Below the pieces are notes generated by a model. It saw nothing but the letters and a program-made list of their open reading frames with translations. It did not search any database and was not told the origin of the DNA. A stretch of 64,000 nucleotides of DNA, from positions 1 through 64,000 of the forward strand of contig JABZIZ010000009.1 in NCBI GenBank assembly GCA_015258065.1, written 5' to 3'. This DNA is from Lachnospiraceae bacterium. Its GTDB lineage: Bacteria; Bacillota; Clostridia; Lachnospirales; Lachnospiraceae. Positions 59,058 to 64,000 of the stretch are shown here, in pieces (position 1 is the stretch's first letter; each line of letters opens with the position of its first letter). The position numbers were made by a program, and so were the translations under genes.

Positions 59058-62000
59058 TCAATCTGCAAAATACCGAACACCGGCTTCAAAAATTCGAAGA
59101 TTCTGATTGCCGGTAATATTACAAGCAACGCCTCTTCCCCTGCGTTCCGCATGCGCCATCTTTCCATAGCAACGACCGTCCGGGGAGGTAATGCCCTCAA
59201 TTGCAAAATAAGATCCGTTCAAATTATAAGCGTCATCCATGCTGATACGACCGTCCGGCATGCAGTACTGTGTGGCCACCTGTCCTCTTTCAAACAGCTT
59301 TTGGATTCCTTCTGCGGGACCTACGAATCTGCCCTCTCCGTGTGACACCGGATTGACATAAACCCCGCCTTCTTCCGCCAGGGAAAGCCAGGGAGAGAGA
59401 TTGGAAACCACTTTCAAGTGAGCCATGTGTGAAATATGACGTCCTAAGGTGTTATTGGTCAAAGTGACCGAATTCTCTTTCTGTCCCCAGATATCTCCAT
59501 AAGGCACCAGACCGAGTTTGACCATTGCCTGAAAACCGTTGCAGATGCCAAGCGCCAGTCCGTCTCTTTCATGCAACAACCGTTCCACCGCCAGTTTCAT
59601 CCGTTCATTTCGAAAAGCAGTTGCAAAGAATTTGGCGCTTCCATCCGGCTCATCTCCCGCTGAAAATCCCCCGGGAAACATAATGATCTGTGCCTGATCA
59701 ATGGCTTTTTCGAAGCAGGAGACAGATTCTCTAATATCGGTCGCATCCCGGTTTCTAAAAATCTGAATATCCGTGATGGCCCCAGCCTCTTCAAAAGCGG
59801 CTGCAGAATCATATTCACAGTTGGTTCCGGGAAAGACCGGAATGAACACTCTGGGCTTTGCCATCTTGTGCTTGCAAATATAGACTTGATCCGTGTGAAA
59901 GACCTTGGTCTTTACTTCTTCTGCATCGACGGAAGCCGTTGTCGGAAAAACTTTTTCCAGCTTTGAAGTCCAGGATGCAAGCGCCTCTTCCATGGAGACA
60001 CGACTCTTCCCGAACACAAAGTCAGACTTTGTGGTGAGTTCTGCCACCTTTCTTGCTCCCTCTATCTGCAGAATAGAAGAAAGGGCTGAAGCCTCTACTT
60101 CTGCAAGGAGGTTGCCGGTTGCATTGACAAACAGGTCTTTTTCCTCCAGTTCATCCTGAAAATGAACGCCGAACCAAGAGCCAAATGCCATCTTGGCGGC
60201 CGAAGCGGCAATCCCGTAGGCATCCTCCGCATAGCAGGAGAGAATTTTCCCTTCCCGCATCAGCGCAGTAACCGCATCATAGAGTTGCTTGACCCGCGGA
60301 TAATCCGGAAGATCATAGGTATCTTTGGGAATCTGAAACTCCACGAGGAAATTCCCCGCCTTCTTGCACTCCGGTGTCAAAAACGTTTCGCTCTTTGCGA
60401 CATCTACTGCAAAGGAAACCAGGGTCGGCGGTACATGGATTTCATTAAAGGATCCTGACATGGAGTCTTTTCCTCCAATGGAGGCTATGCCAAATGCAAG
60501 CTGTGCATGCAGTGCCCCGAGGAGAGCCGCAAGAACTTCCCCCCAATCCGAAGGCACGGATCTCATCCGTCTGAAATATTCCTGAAAGGTCAGATGCAGT
60601 TTCTTATAATCTCCTCCCGATGCGACGATTTTGGATACAGACTCCAGGACCGCATAACTTGCCCCGTGGAAGGGACTCCAGGTGGAGAGATACGGATCAA
60701 AGCCGTAGCTCATCATCGTAATCACATCGCTCCCCCCCCTCAGAATGGGGAGTTTTGCCGCCATTGTCTGGATCGGGGTAAGCTGCTTTTCTCCTCCAAA
60801 GGGCATGACCACGGTCCCCGCGCCGATGGAAGCGTCGAACATCTCCGACAACCCTTTTTTCGAGCAGACATTCAAATCGGAGAGCGTTTCCAGAAACGCC
60901 TTCTTGCTATTGCCTGCCTGCAAGGCTTCTTCTACCTTTTCCGAGGCGATCTTGTGGAAATAATTCTCCTTTGGATCCGGAAGCGTCACAAGCACTTCCT
61001 CTTCCTGTCTGGCTCCGTTGGTATTCAGAAACGCCCTGCTTAAATCGACGATTTTTTTGCCATGCCACAACAGCACCAGCCTGGGTTCTTTCGTGACTCT
61101 CGCCACAGAGACAGCCTCCAAATTCTCCTCAGCCGCATAATGCAAGAAAGCTTCTTCATCTTTCGGGGATACGACAACCGCCATTCGTTCCTGCGATTCG
61201 GAAATCGCCAGCTCCGTTCCGTCCAGCCCTGCGTATTTCTTGGGTACCAGATCCAGATTCACGGTCAGTCCGTCTGCCAGCTCCCCGATCGCAACCGAAA
61301 CGCCGCCTGCACCGAAATCATTGCATTTCTTAATCAGGCTGCTTACCTCCGGTCTGCGGAAGAGTCGCTGAATCTTCCGTTCCGTCGGTGCGTTTCCCTT
61401 TTGCACCTCCGCACCGCAAGAGGTAAGAGAGGCGGAAGTATGTTTCTTGGAAGAGCCGGTCGCTCCGCCAATTCCGTCTCTTCCCGTGCGGCCGCCCAAA
61501 AGGATGATCACATCCTCCGGCTCCGCCTTCTTTCTCACAACGTCCTTCTGTCTGGCTGCGCCCATGACGGCACCAATTTCCATGCGCTTTGCCACATAGC
61601 CAGGGTGATAAATTTCATCCACCAGTCCGGTTGCAAGCCCGATTTGATTGCCATAGGAGGAATATCCGTTCGCCGCCCCTTTGACCAGTCTCTTTTGTGG
61701 CAGCTTTCCCTCAAGCGTCTGCGCAACGGGAAGCGTCGGATCCGCAGCTCCCGTTACCCGCATTGCCTGATACACATAACCTCTTCCGGAAAGCGGATCC
61801 CTGATTGCTCCTCCAAGGCAGGTAGCAGCGCCTCCGAACGGCTCGATCTCCGTCGGATGGTTGTGCGTTTCATTCTTAAAAAAGACCAACCAGTTTTCTC
61901 TTATAATCCCTTTTCCATAATCCACATCTACAGGAACCACTACCGAACAGGCATTGTTCTCCTCGGAGTCTTCCTGATCGGTGAGTAGTCCATCCGCCTT

Positions 62001-62867
62001 TAACTTCTTCATTCCGGCAAGCGCCACATCCATCAGACAAATCGGATGAGAATCCTGCTTCTCCTGTCCCTGATATAGTTCTTCCCTGATCGATTGGTAT
62101 TCGTGATAAGCCTCTTTGATCGGCGGCAGATAAAATCCGTCTTCAAAGTCAACCTTTTTCAATACGGTAGAAAAAGTGGTATGACGGCAGTGGTCGGACC
62201 AGTATGTATCCAATACGCGAATCTCGGTCACCGTTGGTTCCCGATGCTCCTCGTTGCGAAAATAGGTACGAATCCAAAGAAAATCCTGATAGGTCATTGC
62301 CAGATTCAGAGATTCATACAACTCCTGAAAGGCACGGTCATCCATTTGCAAAAAACCTTGCATCAAAGCAATCTCCGCCGGCTGTTCATATACCTCCTTC
62401 AAGGTATTCGGTTTCTGTTCCTTTGCAATTCTGGAATCCACCGGGTTCATGATATAAGATTCCACTTCATGAACCTCTTCTTCCGACAAAGCCCCGTAGA
62501 GAAGATAGGTCACAGCCGTCCTCACGATCGGTTCCTCATCCTCCTTCAAGAACCGAAGACACTGGATGGCAGAGTCCGCTCTTTGATCGAACTGTCCCGG
62601 CAGGGCTTCCACACTGAAAACATGCACTCCTTCCGGGATCTCCAGTTTTTCCTGATAAACCGTGTCCAAGGGAGGCTCTGCAAACACACAGGTTAATGCC
62701 TCTTGAAACACGGGCTCCGATACGCCTTCCACATCATAACGGATCAGGATACGCACATCCTCCACCTGCGTCAGATTCAAGAAACTCCGAAGTTCCTCCT
62801 TGACTTCCCTTGCGCGCACCGCAAAAGAAGGTTTCTTCTCTACGTAAATTCTCCGTACCTCGGTCAT
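59058..62867 (-). CDS. purL: Phosphoribosylformylglycinamidine synthase, single-chain
   Basis: Fourth step of purine synthesis: FGAR plus glutamine and ATP to FGAM. The 1269-residue protein contains an N-terminal linker domain and two AIRS-type halves (SDHCRHTTF, FKNETHNHPTEIEPFGGAATCLGGAIRDP, GGRTGRDGIGGATGSS, SIGGKDSMSG). The C-terminal glutaminase domain has PGTNCEYDSA, MFPGGFSAGDEPDGSAKF, the nucleophile Cys in ALGICNGFQAMVKLG, and NPVSHGEGRF. So ammonia production and transfer are on one chain. GGAAGGAGGAACC fixes the start. No other pur gene is in the window, and no purine riboswitch is seen in the 94-base leader. Confidence 0.96.
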   Translation of the reverse strand: MTEVRRIYVEKKPSFAVRAREVKEELRSFLNLTQVEDVRILIRYDVEGVSEPVFQEALTCVFAEPPLDTVYQEKLEIPEGVHVFSVEALPGQFDQRADSAIQCLRFLKEDEEPIVRTAVTYLLYGALSEEEVHEVESYIMNPVDSRIAKEQKPNTLKEVYEQPAEIALMQGFLQMDDRAFQELYESLNLAMTYQDFLWIRTYFRNEEHREPTVTEIRVLDTYWSDHCRHTTFSTVLKKVDFEDGFYLPPIKEAYHEYQSIREELYQGQEKQDSHPICLMDVALAGMKKLKADGLLTDQEDSEENNACSVVVPVDVDYGKGIIRENWLVFFKNETHNHPTEIEPFGGAATCLGGAIRDPLSGRGYVYQAMRVTGAADPTLPVAQTLEGKLPQKRLVKGAANGYSSYGNQIGLATGLVDEIYHPGYVAKRMEIGAVMGAARQKDVVRKKAEPEDVIILLGGRTGRDGIGGATGSSKKHTSASLTSCGAEVQKGNAPTERKIQRLFRRPEVSSLIKKCNDFGAGGVSVAIGELADGLTVNLDLVPKKYAGLDGTELAISESQERMAVVVSPKDEEAFLHYAAEENLEAVSVARVTKEPRLVLLWHGKKIVDLSRAFLNTNGARQEEEVLVTLPDPKENYFHKIASEKVEEALQAGNSKKAFLETLSDLNVCSKKGLSEMFDASIGAGTVVMPFGGEKQLTPIQTMAAKLPILRGGSDVITMMSYGFDPYLSTWSPFHGASYAVLESVSKIVASGGDYKKLHLTFQEYFRRMRSVPSDWGEVLAALLGALHAQLAFGIASIGGKDSMSGSFNEIHVPPTLVSFAVDVAKSETFLTPECKKAGNFLVEFQIPKDTYDLPDYPRVKQLYDAVTALMREGKILSCYAEDAYGIAASAAKMAFGSWFGVHFQDELEEKDLFVNATGNLLAEVEASALSSILQIEGARKVAELTTKSDFVFGKSRVSMEEALASWTSKLEKVFPTTASVDAEEVKTKVFHTDQVYICKHKMAKPRVFIPVFPGTNCEYDSAAAFEEAGAITDIQIFRNRDATDIRESVSCFEKAIDQAQIIMFPGGFSAGDEPDGSAKFFATAFRNERMKLAVERLLHERDGLALGICNGFQAMVKLGLVPYGDIWGQKENSVTLTNNTLGRHISHMAHLKVVSNLSPWLSLAEEGGVYVNPVSHGEGRFVGPAEGIQKLFERGQVATQYCMPDGRISMDDAYNLNGSYFAIEGITSPDGRCYGKMAHAERRGRGVACNITGNQNLRIFEAGVRYFAD

Positions 62868-62961
62868 GGTTCCTCCTTCCATTCTGCCAGTCGTTCTCTC
62901 GTTTGTCATTTCTGATCATTTCTTCAAAAAGGGAAAGATCCGGAAAAGGTACAACACCCTT

Positions 62962-63561
62962 TTACTCTCCTGCAGGCATCAGCTGCCTGAGCGCATAGAG
63001 GATTTCCCGATCAAAGTCCGATTCTGATAGTCGCATTGTCAGTCCTGCAATCTTCATTCCTTCGATGGCATACATTAGATTTCTGGAAAATCCGTGCGGA
63101 TCCTCGCATTCAAATTCTCCCCGTCGTATGCCATTTTCCACCATTCGCTCCAAAACAAGAGCGGCTGTATCAAACTGATCCTTTAACGGATTTGCCGTTT
63201 CATCCTCTTTGACTTTCTGAGAAAAGTATTCGTATTCCGCAATTCCCAGATTATTTTTATGCAAAAAAAGTTGCTTCTTTTGCTCCTTGATAAAGAGAGC
63301 TAACAGATCGGAAGCCGAGCGGTATTTCAGTGTTTTCTCGTCCAGATGATCTTCCTCGTCCAACTCTTCCTCTGCCTCTGTATCCAGAACCGCCTGAAAG
63401 ATTTCTGCTGTGTTGGAAAAATACAGGTACAACCCCCCTCTGGAAATCTCGCAGGCATCCACGATATCCTTCATGGTCACCGCCTTAAAACCCTTTTCGG
63501 AAAAGACGGCACGTGCTCGGTTCACGATCAGTTTTTTCTTCTGTTCGGATTTTTCTCCCAT
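62962..63561 (-). CDS. TetR-family transcriptional regulator
   Basis: A 199-residue repressor. The N-terminal helix-turn-helix is clear (NRARAVFSEKGFKAVTMKDIVDACEISRGGLYLYFSN), followed by a helical ligand-binding domain with an acidic patch (EAEEELDEEDHLDE) and no sequence clue to its ligand. The ATG at 63561 has GGAGGTGAT ahead; the frame is open to 63666. It lies 94 bases upstream of purL and 107 bases downstream of the partial gene. Its targets are not evident, and I see no clear palindrome in its own leader. Confidence 0.9.
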   Translation of the reverse strand: MGEKSEQKKKLIVNRARAVFSEKGFKAVTMKDIVDACEISRGGLYLYFSNTAEIFQAVLDTEAEEELDEEDHLDEKTLKYRSASDLLALFIKEQKKQLFLHKNNLGIAEYEYFSQKVKEDETANPLKDQFDTAALVLERMVENGIRRGEFECEDPHGFSRNLMYAIEGMKIAGLTMRLSESDFDREILYALRQLMPAGE

Positions 63562-63668
63562 ATCACCTCCGTCTTTTCTCCGGAAAAATCCCTTCCTCCG
63601 CTTGTATTTACCAATTAAAAGGGGTTGGAAAAAGCCGCCGAGACATCCCCTCGTTTTCCTGTGCAACT

Positions 63669-64000
63669 CTACCTGGCAGAAGGCTCCTTATTCCATTTGA
63701 CAAGGAGCTCATCCATCTTTCGGATCACCAGACAGAAAATACGGCTTTTTACTCCCTCGCTCCAAACGGCTCCTCTTGTCCTTCCTTCTAGCACATATCT
63801 GGACAGGATCGCATTCAAATCATGCATATCCTGAAGCCTTGCTCCTGCAATAAAGTTCTTTTCATCGTTCACACCCGTCCATCCTCGTCTGGAATAGGCA
63901 TAATTGTAATTCCGATCCAGCATCTTCGTATCCTGGGCGTCTTTCACAAAATTGAGAAGCGTAGAATCATAAACAGGAAAAGGCAGCGTTCCTTTCTGGC
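63669..64000 (-). CDS. C-terminal part of a hypothetical protein (runs off window)
   Basis: An open frame enters from beyond base 64000 and ends at 63669, giving about 110 visible residues. The sequence (LPFPVYDSTLLNFVKDAQDT, DRNYNYAYSRRGW, LNAILSRYVLEGRTRG, VIRKMDELLVKW) is rich in aromatic and charged residues and looks like a soluble alpha-helical domain. I recall a similar style in small uncharacterised clostridial proteins of the DUF6508 type, but this is not secure. The start is outside the window. Confidence 0.65.
   Translation of the reverse strand, partial: QKGTLPFPVYDSTLLNFVKDAQDTKMLDRNYNYAYSRRGWTGVNDEKNFIAGARLQDMHDLNAILSRYVLEGRTRGAVWSEGVKSRIFCLVIRKMDELLVKWNKEPSAR

Noticed and set aside
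61062..61988. A 308-residue open frame on plus, opposite purL
   Set aside because: Entirely antisense to conserved purL coding sequence.

Overview
The window looks like a chromosomal segment of an anaerobic, low-to-mid GC Firmicute of class Clostridia, most likely Lachnospiraceae-like. I infer this from the gene content: rubredoxin, desulfoferrodoxin and rubrerythrin together; a sodium-pumping biotin decarboxylase gene set; single-chain glycyl-tRNA synthetase; ScpAB; Rex; CheV with a sigma-D-like promoter; and large single-chain PurL. AGGAGG-type ribosome binding sites are common, and TTG and GTG starts are frequent. Almost every gene is on the minus strand. Only the ABC-F gene and a HAD hydrolase are on plus. 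I see no insertion sequences, prophage or CRISPR.

Layout, left to right. 1-2.8 kb: pta (cut by the window edge), lysA, ung. 3.1-12.7 kb: a large acidic and lysine-rich membrane protein, cheV, a lipoprotein, a two-component pair, a small membrane protein and a glycogen-debranching-type enzyme. 12.7-17.6 kb: a five-gene biotin-dependent set that combines an OadA-type carboxyltransferase and a CoA-type carboxyltransferase with a carrier protein, OadG-like and OadB-like subunits. 17.8-25.3 kb: scpAB, a phosphoesterase, rpsU, a zinc-ribbon protein, alaS and glyS. 25.4-37.3 kb: housekeeping genes (recO, era, M16C peptidase, yebC, CNNM protein, alr, nnr, rex). 37.5-41.7 kb: ABC-F, icd, HAD hydrolase.

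41.7-46.9 kb holds two tandem paralogous genes for two-domain CDP-glycerol-transferase-like proteins; one is split by a single in-frame stop. 47.1-48.4 kb is an oxidative-stress cluster behind two good promoters. 48.6-53.5 kb is a zinc-type operon running from a Fur-family regulator with its own palindromic operators, through a small membrane protein and ZnuA, to ZnuC and an unusual ZnuB. The ZnuB permease is fused in frame to what looks like a whole lipoprotein. 53.6-64 kb: mgtE, tRNA-Ala(GGC), an ECF S component, gpsA, plsY, der, purL, a TetR regulator and a partial gene.

The features most worth following up are the ZnuB-lipoprotein fusion, the hybrid decarboxylase/transcarboxylase set, the split glycosyltransferase paralog, and tandem repeats downstream of mgtE and icd that copy the 3' end of the gene they follow. 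All functional calls rest on reading motifs by eye; no database search was run.
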